Shown here: one piece after another, positions 1 through 6,012 of the stretch | Numbering within the stretch: the first letter of the stretch is position 1 | Layout of the letters: each line of letters begins with the position of its first letter | Origin: Rhizobiaceae bacterium | GTDB lineage: Bacteria; Pseudomonadota; Alphaproteobacteria; Rhizobiales; Rhizobiaceae | Length of the DNA: 6,792 bases | Reading direction: 5' to 3' | Assembly: GCA_004299545.1 (NCBI GenBank) | Contig: SCRB01000798.1 | Span: forward strand, 1 to 6,792 | Made by a program: the position numbers and the translations under genes | The notes under the pieces: model-generated | Told to the model about the DNA's origin: nothing | Databases searched by the model: none | Seen by the model: only the letters and a program-made list of their open reading frames with translations

Positions 1-346
1 GGTCCAGTTCGCCGAAGCGATCCGCAACGTGCCGAAAATGGCGGTGATGGCGGTCGGCGCGATCACCGAACCGGGGCAGGTCAATACGATCCTGCACACC
101 CGCCGCGCCGATCTCGTGGCGCTCGGGCGCCCGCATCTGTGGGACCCCTATTTCACCCGGCAGGCCGCCGCCTGGTACGACGCGCGCAACCAGCACTGGC
201 CGCAGCCGTATCTTTCGGGGCGCGACCAGGCGCATCGCGAGATGGCGAAACGGCGCGAGCAGGAGATCGACCTGCGGCGCAAGGCGCGACTGCGTCCGTC
301 CGATCTGAGCGATAAGATGCCGGTCCAGGCGAAGGCCGCCGAATAA
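1..346 (+). CDS. C-terminal part of an FMN/NADH-type oxidoreductase, probably salicylyl-CoA 5-hydroxylase / anthraniloyl-CoA monooxygenase-like
   Basis: This gene enters from the left edge (codons start at base 2) and ends with TAA at 344-346, leaving 114 visible residues. The visible part is the end of an Old Yellow Enzyme-like TIM barrel. A VGAITEP segment (visible residues 18-24) is followed by ADLVALGRPHLWDPY (36-50), where the glycines and the GR pair (G42, R43) match the usual FMN-phosphate-binding strands. The tail, with WPQPYLSGRDQ followed by a charged, Arg/Lys-rich helix, resembles the C-terminus of the two-domain salicylyl-CoA 5-hydroxylase / anthraniloyl-CoA monooxygenase proteins, which join an FAD hydroxylase to an OYE-like domain and act on aryl-CoA thioesters. 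The CoA ligase 34 bp downstream fits that role. The OYE-like fold is well supported, but the exact subfamily rests on recollection of the tail; a stand-alone OYE-type reductase is the alternative. GTG at 29 is an internal codon, not the true start. Confidence 0.65.
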   Translation, partial: VQFAEAIRNVPKMAVMAVGAITEPGQVNTILHTRRADLVALGRPHLWDPYFTRQAAAWYDARNQHWPQPYLSGRDQAHREMAKRREQEIDLRRKARLRPSDLSDKMPVQAKAAE

Positions 347-365
347 TGCAGGGCGGGGAGCGGGC

Positions 366-372
366 GTAGGGA
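366..372 (+). promoter_or_regulatory. Ribosome binding site of the acyl-CoA ligase
   Basis: A purine-rich AGGGA (368-372) lies 8 bases before the ATG at 381. It supports that ATG as the start of the 519-residue ligase. The 34-bp gap to the preceding stop codon shows no obvious promoter, so the two genes are probably cotranscribed. Confidence 0.55.
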
Positions 373-380
373 AATCGACC

Positions 381-1940
381 ATGGACAGGCGTGTTCTTCC
401 CGACCTTCTCGCGATGCAGGCCGATCGATATGGCAAACGCGAACTGGTCTGTTTCGAGGAACAGGCGTGGTCCTTTGAAGACGCATTGAAAATCGCTGCC
501 CGCCGCGCCGCGGTGCTTTCCGAATCCGGTATCCGCGTCGGAGACCGCGTCGCGCTGATGCTGTCGAACCGGCCGGAATTCCTCGACTTGTTCTTCGGCT
601 GCGCATGGCTGGGTGCCGTCGCCGTCCCGATCAACGTCGCCTCGCGCGGTGTCCAGTTGCAGCACATCCTTGCGAACAGCGGGGCGCGGCTGCTGGTCAT
701 CGAGGATGCGCTGGCCGAGACACTGGCGACGATCGATCTGGATGCGCTTTCGATCGAGGCGATCTGGGTTGCCGGCAATCCCGAAACCATCGACGGTCCC
801 GATACGCGGGCATTGCCGCGATTGACGGAAGCAACGCAGCCGCCGGCGCTGCTGAACCCGGGCGATCTTGCCGCGATCATCTACACTTCCGGCACCACCG
901 GCCCGTCCAAGGGGGTGTGCTGCCCTCACGCGCAACTCTACTGGTGGGGACGGAACACGGCCGAGATTCTCGGTCTCGGCGAACAGGAACGGCTTTTTAC
1001 CAGCCTACCGCTTTTTCACGTCAACGCCTTGAACACGGTTTATCAGGCGCTCATCACCGGCTCGACCGCCATTATCGGCAAGCGGTTTTCGGCCTCGGGG
1101 CTATGGCCGGCGCTCATCGAGCATCGCGCCACCGTCACCTATCTGCTCGGTGCCATGGTGCCGATCCTCCTGGCGCGACCCGAAAGTCCGGCTGAACGCG
1201 GCCATTCGGTCCGTATCGGGCTGGGGCCGGGCGTGCCGGCGCATTTCCACGAACCGTTCCGCCAGCGCTTCGGCTTTCCGCTGATCGAGGGCTATGGCTC
1301 GACGGAAACGAATTTCGTTATTGCCGGTCAGGCAGGCGAGGGCGTATCGGGCGGAATGGGCCGGATCCGGCCGGGATTCGAGGCGAGAATCGTCAATGAG
1401 CACGACGAGGAGGCCGCATTCGGCGAAGCGGGCGAACTGGTCCTGCGGGCATGCGAGCCATTCGCCTTTTCGAGCGGCTATTTCGCCATGCCGGAAAAGA
1501 CCGTCGAAGCGTGGCGGAACCTCTGGTTCCACACCGGCGACCGCGTCGTCGGGGAAAGTGACGGCAGCTTCCGCTTCGTCGACCGCATGAAGGATGCCAT
1601 CCGCCGGCGCGGCGAAAACATTTCCTCCTATGAGGTGGAGCAGGTCCTTTTAGCGCACCCGTCTGTCGGCGCGGCGGCGGTCTTTCCCGTCCGCTCCGAG
1701 ATGGCCGAAGACGAAGTCATGGCGGCAATCGTACCGGCGGCGGGCGCCATTATCGACCCTGCCGAACTGATCGCTTTCTGCCGGCCGAGGCTTTCCTATT
1801 TCGCGATTCCGCGTTTCATCGAAATGGTCGAGAAGCTGCCAACGACGGAAAACGGTAAGGTCCGAAAATATGCCCTCACCGAGCGTGGCGTGACGGCGAC
1901 CGCATGGGACCGCGAAGCGCACGGAATCCCGGTCCGGTAG
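381..1940 (+). CDS. AMP-forming acyl-CoA ligase, CaiC-like (crotonobetaine/carnitine-CoA ligase-type) subfamily
   Basis: This 519-residue cytoplasmic enzyme of the ANL superfamily would activate a carboxylic acid with ATP to an acyl-adenylate and then transfer it to CoA. All landmark motifs are present and intact. These are the P-loop-like YTSGTTGPSKG at 168-178, the GYGSTETN adenylate-binding segment at 304-311, HTGD at 384-387, the hinge DRMKDAIRRRGENIS at 401-415, and the catalytic lysine K493 in TENGKVRK. The length is normal for the family. The FHVNALN stretch, the spacing and the overall pattern recall CaiC-type ligases rather than long-chain fatty acyl-CoA synthetases. The substrate cannot be read from sequence. 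The flavin oxidoreductase just upstream, which looks like an aryl-CoA hydroxylase, makes an aromatic or amino-aromatic acid plausible. The two genes probably share an operon that ends here, since the next gene is convergent. Confidence 0.9.
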   Translation: MDRRVLPDLLAMQADRYGKRELVCFEEQAWSFEDALKIAARRAAVLSESGIRVGDRVALMLSNRPEFLDLFFGCAWLGAVAVPINVASRGVQLQHILANSGARLLVIEDALAETLATIDLDALSIEAIWVAGNPETIDGPDTRALPRLTEATQPPALLNPGDLAAIIYTSGTTGPSKGVCCPHAQLYWWGRNTAEILGLGEQERLFTSLPLFHVNALNTVYQALITGSTAIIGKRFSASGLWPALIEHRATVTYLLGAMVPILLARPESPAERGHSVRIGLGPGVPAHFHEPFRQRFGFPLIEGYGSTETNFVIAGQAGEGVSGGMGRIRPGFEARIVNEHDEEAAFGEAGELVLRACEPFAFSSGYFAMPEKTVEAWRNLWFHTGDRVVGESDGSFRFVDRMKDAIRRRGENISSYEVEQVLLAHPSVGAAAVFPVRSEMAEDEVMAAIVPAAGAIIDPAELIAFCRPRLSYFAIPRFIEMVEKLPTTENGKVRKYALTERGVTATAWDREAHGIPVR

Positions 1941-1948
1941 AGATCATC

Positions 1949-2091
1949 CACCCCACCCGCCTCGCTCAGCATCCTCCCCTCGCAGGGGAGGGAAAGCGGC
2001 GCCGCCTCTTTCCTCCCCTTCGAGGGGGAGGTGGCCCCCACGGGTCTCGCCTTTGGCGAGCCCGAGGACAGGCTCCGGGCCGGAGGGGGTG
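1949..2091. repeat. GC-rich mosaic of four hairpins with imperfect inverted ends
   Basis: Four hairpins follow one another. The first has an 8-bp stem, CCTCCCCT/AGGGGAGG, with a 3-base loop (1973-1991). The second has a 7-bp stem, CCTCCCC/GGGGAGG (2012-2031). The third is cGGG-t-CTCGCC/GGCGAG-CCCg with a TTT loop and one bulged T (2041-2064). The fourth is a short CTCCG/CGGAG (2073-2085). The outer ends are imperfect inverted repeats: CACCCC at 1949-1954 faces GGGGTG at 2086-2091, and about 12 of 18 terminal bases match. This arrangement resembles the intergenic mosaic repeats dispersed in rhizobial and related alphaproteobacterial genomes; that family assignment is from memory. It may be a small non-autonomous element, and it may also serve as a transcription end. 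Confidence 0.65.
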
Positions 2092-2116
2092 CATCGGTGC
2101 GCAAGGATTAGTCTGA

Positions 2117-2217
2117 AGCAATTCCAGCAAAAGTGTGAACTGGTTTTGCGTCCGGAATTGCGTAAAACAAAGAGATAGAATGTTTCCGTGATTCAGAGAA
2201 AAACGGAAACGTTCTAA
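2117..2217. repeat. Two-palindrome intergenic repeat (rhizobial-type)
   Basis: The first palindrome (2119-2160) pairs CAATTCC with GGAATTG and, after a small bulge, GCAAAA (2127-2132) with TTTTGC (2144-2149). The second (2176-2216) pairs TAGAATGTTTCCGT with ACGGAAACGTTCTA through 14 positions with a single T-G mismatch and a 13-base loop. An AAAACAAAGAGA spacer joins them. This two-palindrome organisation closely resembles a roughly 100-bp repeat I recognise from intergenic regions of Rhizobium, Sinorhizobium, Brucella and relatives. No family name is assigned because I cannot verify one. Its base composition is clearly lower in GC than the flanking genes. It sits between converging genes, where such repeats are often tolerated. 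Confidence 0.7.
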
Positions 2218-2236
2218 TTCGGCACAATAAAACCGG

Positions 2237-2665
2237 TCAGGCGGCGTGCAGCGTGACCTCGATATTGCCGCGCGTGGCGTTGGAATAGGGGCAGCGTTCA
2301 TGGGCCGCCGCCAGCAATTCCTCGACTTGCGGCCGCTCGAAGCCGGGCACATGCGCCGTCAGTTCCACCGCCAGGCCATAGCCCACCGTCACAGGGCCGA
2401 TGCCGACTTTGGCGGTAATGGTGGTGTCATCCGGAAGCGCGATCTTCCTCTGGCGTGCGACCAGCTTGAAGGCGCCGAGAAAGCAGGCAGCGTAGCCGGC
2501 GGCGAAAAGCTGTTCGGGGTTCGTACCCTCCCCGCCAGGGCCGCCGAGCCCCTTGGGTATGCTGAGCGATACGGCGAACTGTCCGTCCGTGCTTTCGGCG
2601 CGGCCTTCACGGCCGCCGGTCGCCTTGACTTCGGCCTCGTAAAGAATCTTGTCCGGCTTCATCAT
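2237..2665 (-). CDS. ohr: Organic hydroperoxide reductase (Ohr, OsmC superfamily)
   Basis: This 142-residue cytoplasmic thiol peroxidase of the OsmC/Ohr family reduces organic hydroperoxides, in known members with lipoylated partner proteins as electron donors. The two catalytic cysteines are present, C61 in GTNPEQLFAAGYAACF and C125 in CPYSNATRGN. The active-site arginine R19 and glutamate E51 are also at the positions known from characterised Ohr proteins. Ohr is favoured over the OsmC branch by the C61/C125 context and the length. The start is the first of two adjacent ATGs (2665-2663), with GAGGA about 7 bases upstream. The gene follows the racemase-family gene by 40 bp on the same strand and is the last gene of the apparent operon. 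Its usual MarR-type regulator OhrR is not in the window, so regulation through the transporter operon or from an internal promoter remains open. Confidence 0.93.
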   Translation of the reverse strand: MMKPDKILYEAEVKATGGREGRAESTDGQFAVSLSIPKGLGGPGGEGTNPEQLFAAGYAACFLGAFKLVARQRKIALPDDTTITAKVGIGPVTVGYGLAVELTAHVPGFERPQVEELLAAAHERCPYSNATRGNIEVTLHAA

Positions 2666-2680
2666 CGCTTCATCCTCGTC
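2666..2680 (-). promoter_or_regulatory. Ribosome binding site of ohr
   Basis: On the minus strand GAGGA (complement of 2673-2677) lies 7 bases before the first of two in-frame ATG codons. It therefore favours the upstream ATG as the start. The 40-bp gap to the preceding gene shows no convincing -35/-10 pair. Confidence 0.5.
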
Positions 2681-2705
2681 TCATTGCATTTCCAAACTGT
2701 AGGTA

Positions 2706-3491
2706 TCAGCCGTTGCGGCCGTGCCTGATCAACCTCTTGAAGTCTTCGCGCGCGCGGTCCGGCGCCAGGGTGAAGCTGCGGCCACGGCAGGGCTCGATCC
2801 CGTCGATCCGGTAAAGCGCTCCCCACATCTCCGCCGCTTTGAGGCCGACTGATGCGCAGTTGACGACCGGCGCATGGCCAACCTTGAACCCGCGTTCTCC
2901 GCCGATCAGGAGGCCGGGCAGGACGCCGGCCGGCACGATGACGTTCGCACCCTGCTCGACAAGCGGAAGCGCGCATTTCGTGAAGTCGGCAAGCATGCGC
3001 TGTCGTGCCGTCTCGTCGCCGGCGAAGGCGGCGCTGAAATCCTCCGGGAGGCAGGCCAGGCCCGCTATGTGGCGCACGCGATCGCTGATGCCATAGCGTT
3101 CGGACTGTTCGCGGTGCCAGACCTCGAAGACGGGATCGAGCGTCACAAGGCCCAGTTGACGGCCAAGCTGCATGGCTGCGAAAAGCGTGGCTTCGCCGAC
3201 GCCGATGACGGGAATACGGAGCGCCGACCGCAGTTCGTAAAGCCCCGGATCCTGGAAATGGCCGATGACGCAGACATCGTAGCCCTCTTCTTCCGCGGCG
3301 ATCGCATTGTCGATGGCGAGCACCGCGCAGCGAAGCTCGCTCAGCCGCCCGAAGTCGCGGTCGGGAGGCGAGATGCCGGCGACCGTCACACTCGTATCGG
3401 CCGCGGCGATCCTGTTGAGATAGGCGGAGAGCCGCTCCATATAGGGCCGGCTTGCCGTTTCGTCGATAAAGCTCTGCCAGAAGATCCGCAT
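2706..3491 (-). CDS. Asp/Glu/hydantoin racemase superfamily protein lacking the usual catalytic cysteines
   Basis: This 261-residue cytoplasmic protein has the two-domain layout of the Asp/Glu/hydantoin racemase superfamily. The diagnostic first-domain motif is present as YDVCVIGHFQDPGL (71-84), matching the hydantoin-racemase-type pattern in which the catalytic cysteine directly precedes F-x-DPG. Here that position is H78. The second-domain motif, normally ending V-L-G-C-[AT]-G, reads GANVIVPAGVLPG (181-193), so G189 stands at the second cysteine position. Other cysteines occur (C55, C74, C147, C173, C212, C235), but none at the canonical places; C74 is four residues before H78. Standard two-base racemisation is therefore unlikely, and the substrate is unknown. 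The gene lies 26 bp after livF on the same strand and 40 bp before ohr, so it is probably cotranscribed with the transporter and may act on the imported compound. The ATG at 3491-3489 follows a GGAGAGGGAGAG ribosome binding region. Family confidence is good; function is open. Confidence 0.8.
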   Translation of the reverse strand: MRIFWQSFIDETASRPYMERLSAYLNRIAAADTSVTVAGISPPDRDFGRLSELRCAVLAIDNAIAAEEEGYDVCVIGHFQDPGLYELRSALRIPVIGVGEATLFAAMQLGRQLGLVTLDPVFEVWHREQSERYGISDRVRHIAGLACLPEDFSAAFAGDETARQRMLADFTKCALPLVEQGANVIVPAGVLPGLLIGGERGFKVGHAPVVNCASVGLKAAEMWGALYRIDGIEPCRGRSFTLAPDRAREDFKRLIRHGRNG

Positions 3492-3512
3492 CGGTTTGTC
3501 TCTCCCTCTCCT
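3492..3512 (-). promoter_or_regulatory. Purine-rich ribosome binding region of the racemase-family gene
   Basis: The minus strand reads AGGAGAGGGAGAG and then eight bases to the ATG. This is an unusually extended anti-SD-complementary tract between livF and the racemase-family gene, and it supports the 261-residue start over the longer overlapping reading frame in another phase. Confidence 0.5.
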
Positions 3513-3517
3513 GGTCT

Positions 3518-4243
3518 TTACTCGCCTTCGCTGCCACCCAGATAGGTCGAAACCAGACGCGGATCGTTTATGAGCGTTTTGGACGGCCCCGAATGATTGA
3601 TCTCGCCCGTTTCCATGATGTAGCCGAAATCCGCCGTTTCGAGGGCCGCCCTGGCATTCTGCTCCACGAGCAGGATCGACACGCCGATCTCCCGCAGCGA
3701 AGCGATGATGCGGAAAATCTCACGGGTGATGAGGGGAGCGAGGCCGAGGCTCGGTTCGTCGAGCATCAGGAGGCGCGGCTTCGTCATCAGCGCGCGCCCG
3801 AGCGCCAGCATTTGCCGCTCGCCGCCCGAAAGGGTTCCCGCCTTCTGCGTTCGCCGTTCGGCAAGGCGGGGGAAGCGCTCGAATATCCCCTCCATATCCT
3901 TGCGGATGACGTTCCCCTCGCGCCGGCGCGTATAGGCTCCGAGGAGCAGATTGTCGTGGACACTCAACTCGGCGAAGAGTTCGCGTCTTTCGGGCACGAG
4001 ACATAGGCCCATCTCGACGCGCCCTTCGGTTTCCACGCGGGTGATGTCGTTGCCGTCGAACCGGATGGTGCCGCCCGCCCGCAACAGGCCGATCGCCGCC
4101 GTCAGAAGGCTCGTCTTGCCGGCCCCGTTCGGCCCGATCACGGTGACGATCTGCCCGGCCTCGACCGTGAGCGAGACGCCGCGCACGGCCTCTGCCTTGC
4201 CATAGGAGACGGTGACGTCCTCGATCGAAAGCAGCGTTGCCAT
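3518..4243 (-). CDS. livF: LivF-type ABC transporter ATP-binding protein
   Basis: This 241-residue cytoplasmic ATPase is the second nucleotide-binding subunit of a branched-chain-amino-acid-type (HAAT) importer. It has Walker A GPNGAGKT (37-44), the LivF-typical VPERRELF segment (83-90) after the Q-loop region, the ABC signature LSGGERQ (138-144), Walker B LLMLDEP (158-164) and a D-loop SLGL. The switch position is VEQN, with Q195 in place of histidine. This replacement is usual for LivF and distinguishes it from the LivG domain next door, which keeps histidine. The length is normal for LivF. Its ATG (4243-4241) overlaps the stop codon of the LivM-LivG fusion by one base (TGATG), so translation is probably coupled. 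The start is certain because the next upstream frame is closed by that arrangement. The HAAT family imports branched-chain and other amino acids, amides, urea and aromatic acids, so the substrate is not fixed by sequence. Confidence 0.95.
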   Translation of the reverse strand: MATLLSIEDVTVSYGKAEAVRGVSLTVEAGQIVTVIGPNGAGKTSLLTAAIGLLRAGGTIRFDGNDITRVETEGRVEMGLCLVPERRELFAELSVHDNLLLGAYTRRREGNVIRKDMEGIFERFPRLAERRTQKAGTLSGGERQMLALGRALMTKPRLLMLDEPSLGLAPLITREIFRIIASLREIGVSILLVEQNARAALETADFGYIMETGEINHSGPSKTLINDPRLVSTYLGGSEGE

Positions 4244-6012
4244 CAGGCAACGCCCCCGAGATAGGCTTCCTGCACCCGCGCGTCGGCGCGCACGGCCGCC
4301 GGATTGCCTTCGCAGAGCTTGGAGCCGAACTCCATGACGAAGATGCGGTCGACGAGGTTCATGACGAATTCCATGTCGTGCTCGACGATCAGGATGGTCA
4401 GGCCCTCCTGCTTCAAGGAGCGCAGCAGGTTCGCGAGCGCCAGCTTTTCCTGCCGACGCAGGCCGGCAGCCGGCTCGTCGAGAACGAGGAGGATGGGGTC
4501 GGCGGCAAGCGCGCGGGCGATTTCGAGAACGCGCTGGTTGCCGAGCGGCAGGTTCCCGGCGAGTTCATAGGGCTTGTCGCCGAGGCCGACGCGTTCGAGC
4601 TGCCGCAGCGCCTCGTAGCGCGCTTCCTTTTCCTCGCGCCGGTCGAGATGGAACGCCCCGGCGAGAAAACCCGCTTTGGTACGGGTGTATGTGCCGAGCA
4701 GCACGTTGTCGAGAAGCGACATGCGCGGCCTGAGTTTCACATGCTGGAACGTACGCGCGATGCCGGCACGGGCGATTTTGCGCTGCGCCGCGTGTGTGAT
4801 GTCGGTATCGGAGAAGCGGATCGTTCCGGCGCTGACGGGGAGGGCGCCGGTCAAAAGGTTGAACATGGTGCTCTTGCCGGCCCCGTTCGGGCCGATCAGG
4901 CCGAGAATTTCGCCCGACTTCAAGTCGAAGCTGACGTCGTTGACGGCCACCAACCCGCCGAAACGCCGTGTGCATGCCTCCGCCGTGAGAAGCATCCGGC
5001 CAGGCGCCGGTTGCGTGCGCTGGGGAAGCGGTTCGGCCATTTCCGGCGGTTGGCGCCTGGGCTCGGGCAGGAAGCCTGCCACGAAAGGCACGATGCCTTC
5101 ACGCGCATATTGCAGGAAGACGATGAAGAGCGCCGAGAAGACGACGATTTCGAGCTGGCCCCCGACGCTTGGTGCGATCAGCGGCAGATAGTCCTGAACG
5201 CTGTTCTTCAGGAGCGTGATGAGGGCCGCGCCGACGATAGCGCCGAGCAGGTAGCCGGAGCCGCCGACCATCGCCATCATCAGGAATTCGATGCCCATCG
5301 TCACGTCGAACGGTGTCGGGCTGACGAAACGGTTCATGTGCGCGTAAAGCCAGCCGGCGAAGGCAGCGAGCAGCGCGGAAATGACGAAGGTGACGAGCCT
5401 GACGTAAAAGGCGTTGACGCCGAGGGACTCGACCATGGCGTTGCCGCCGCGGAGCGCGCGCATGGCGCGGCCCATGCGCGAATTGAGCAGGTTGTAGGAC
5501 AACAGCATGCCGGCGAGCAGGATCGCCCAGATGAGATAGTAGATTTCCTCGCTCGTCTCGAGCTTCATCGAGCCGATCGAGATCGGCGGGATCGCGGTGA
5601 TGCCGCTGTAATTGCCGAGGCCGGGGAGATTGCCGAAGGTGAAGTAGATCGCCAGGCCCCAGGCGATCGTGCTGAGCGACAGGAAATGGCCCTTCAGCCG
5701 CAGCGTCACGGCGCCGAGGGCGGCGGCGACCGCTCCCGTCAGCACCAGCGCCAGGACGAGGCCGAGCCACGGCGACAGGCCCTCGATCGCGGACACCCAC
5801 GCCGTCGCGTAGGCGGCGATGCCCATGAAAGCCGACTGGCCGAACGAAACCATGCCGCCGACGCCGGTGAGAAGCACCAGCCCGAGCGCCACCAGCGCAT
5901 AGACGCCGATATAGTTCATCAGCGAGACGGAGAAGGGCGCAAGGTAGAGCGGGGCGGCGGCGATCAGGAGGACGAGGGCCGCGGTCACCAAACGCACGGT
6001 GCGCGGGTTCAT
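4243..6012 (-). CDS. livM-livG: LivM-LivG fusion: HAAT-type ABC permease joined to its ATPase
   Basis: This is a single uninterrupted 589-residue protein. Residues 1 to about 312 are a LivM-type permease with several hydrophobic spans and the family segment GGMVSFGQSAFMGIAAYATA (52-71). The segment around LGVNAFYVRLVTFVISALLAAFAG (197-220) is probably the cytoplasmic coupling region and the following span. A proline-rich linker (about 315-339) leads to a LivG-type ATPase. That domain carries Walker A GPNGAGKST (374-382), Q-loop Q423 in ARTFQ, signature LPLGNQR (488-494), Walker B ILLVLDEP (507-514), D-loop AAGL and switch histidine H545 in VEHD. The signature differs from the usual LSGGQ-like form, but LPLG variants occur in this subfamily. 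The start is ATG at 6012-6010, overlapping the livH stop by four bases and preceded by a strong AGGAGG. The protein acts in the inner membrane with LivH, LivF and a periplasmic binding protein not seen here. An open reading frame extends upstream to 6726, but that part is a shadow of livH. Confidence 0.93.
   Translation of the reverse strand: MNPRTVRLVTAALVLLIAAAPLYLAPFSVSLMNYIGVYALVALGLVLLTGVGGMVSFGQSAFMGIAAYATAWVSAIEGLSPWLGLVLALVLTGAVAAALGAVTLRLKGHFLSLSTIAWGLAIYFTFGNLPGLGNYSGITAIPPISIGSMKLETSEEIYYLIWAILLAGMLLSYNLLNSRMGRAMRALRGGNAMVESLGVNAFYVRLVTFVISALLAAFAGWLYAHMNRFVSPTPFDVTMGIEFLMMAMVGGSGYLLGAIVGAALITLLKNSVQDYLPLIAPSVGGQLEIVVFSALFIVFLQYAREGIVPFVAGFLPEPRRQPPEMAEPLPQRTQPAPGRMLLTAEACTRRFGGLVAVNDVSFDLKSGEILGLIGPNGAGKSTMFNLLTGALPVSAGTIRFSDTDITHAAQRKIARAGIARTFQHVKLRPRMSLLDNVLLGTYTRTKAGFLAGAFHLDRREEKEARYEALRQLERVGLGDKPYELAGNLPLGNQRVLEIARALAADPILLVLDEPAAGLRRQEKLALANLLRSLKQEGLTILIVEHDMEFVMNLVDRIFVMEFGSKLCEGNPAAVRADARVQEAYLGGVA

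Larger units (their letters stand above)
1941..2236. other. Non-coding gap between convergent genes, filled with palindromic repeats
   Basis: This 296-bp stretch separates the ligase stop codon from the ohr stop codon. I see no credible gene in it; short open frames crossing it lack family resemblance and ribosome binding sites. The left part is very GC-rich and carries four consecutive hairpins. The right part is distinctly AT-richer than the rest of the window and carries two long palindromes. These structures could act as transcript ends for both converging operons, but none has the classic stem-plus-T-run of an intrinsic terminator. Confidence 0.8.

Noticed and set aside
153..935. 260-codon minus-strand frame opposite the ligase start
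   Set aside because: It is antisense to the oxidoreductase tail and the ligase N-terminus, both of which carry clear family motifs. The product is Arg-rich with no motif.
1973..2064. Classical intrinsic terminator for the ligase operon
   Set aside because: The hairpins are strong, but none is followed by a T-run in the plus direction. A role in transcript ending is possible but not shown by sequence.
1904..2116. Short plus-strand open frame across the ligase end and the hairpin repeat
   Set aside because: It translates palindromic repeat sequence and has no ribosome binding site or resemblance to a known small protein.
2662..3537. 291-codon minus-strand frame overlapping the racemase-family gene
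   Set aside because: It is an alternative phase of the same DNA, Arg-rich and motif-free, whereas the 261-residue frame shows the racemase-family motifs.
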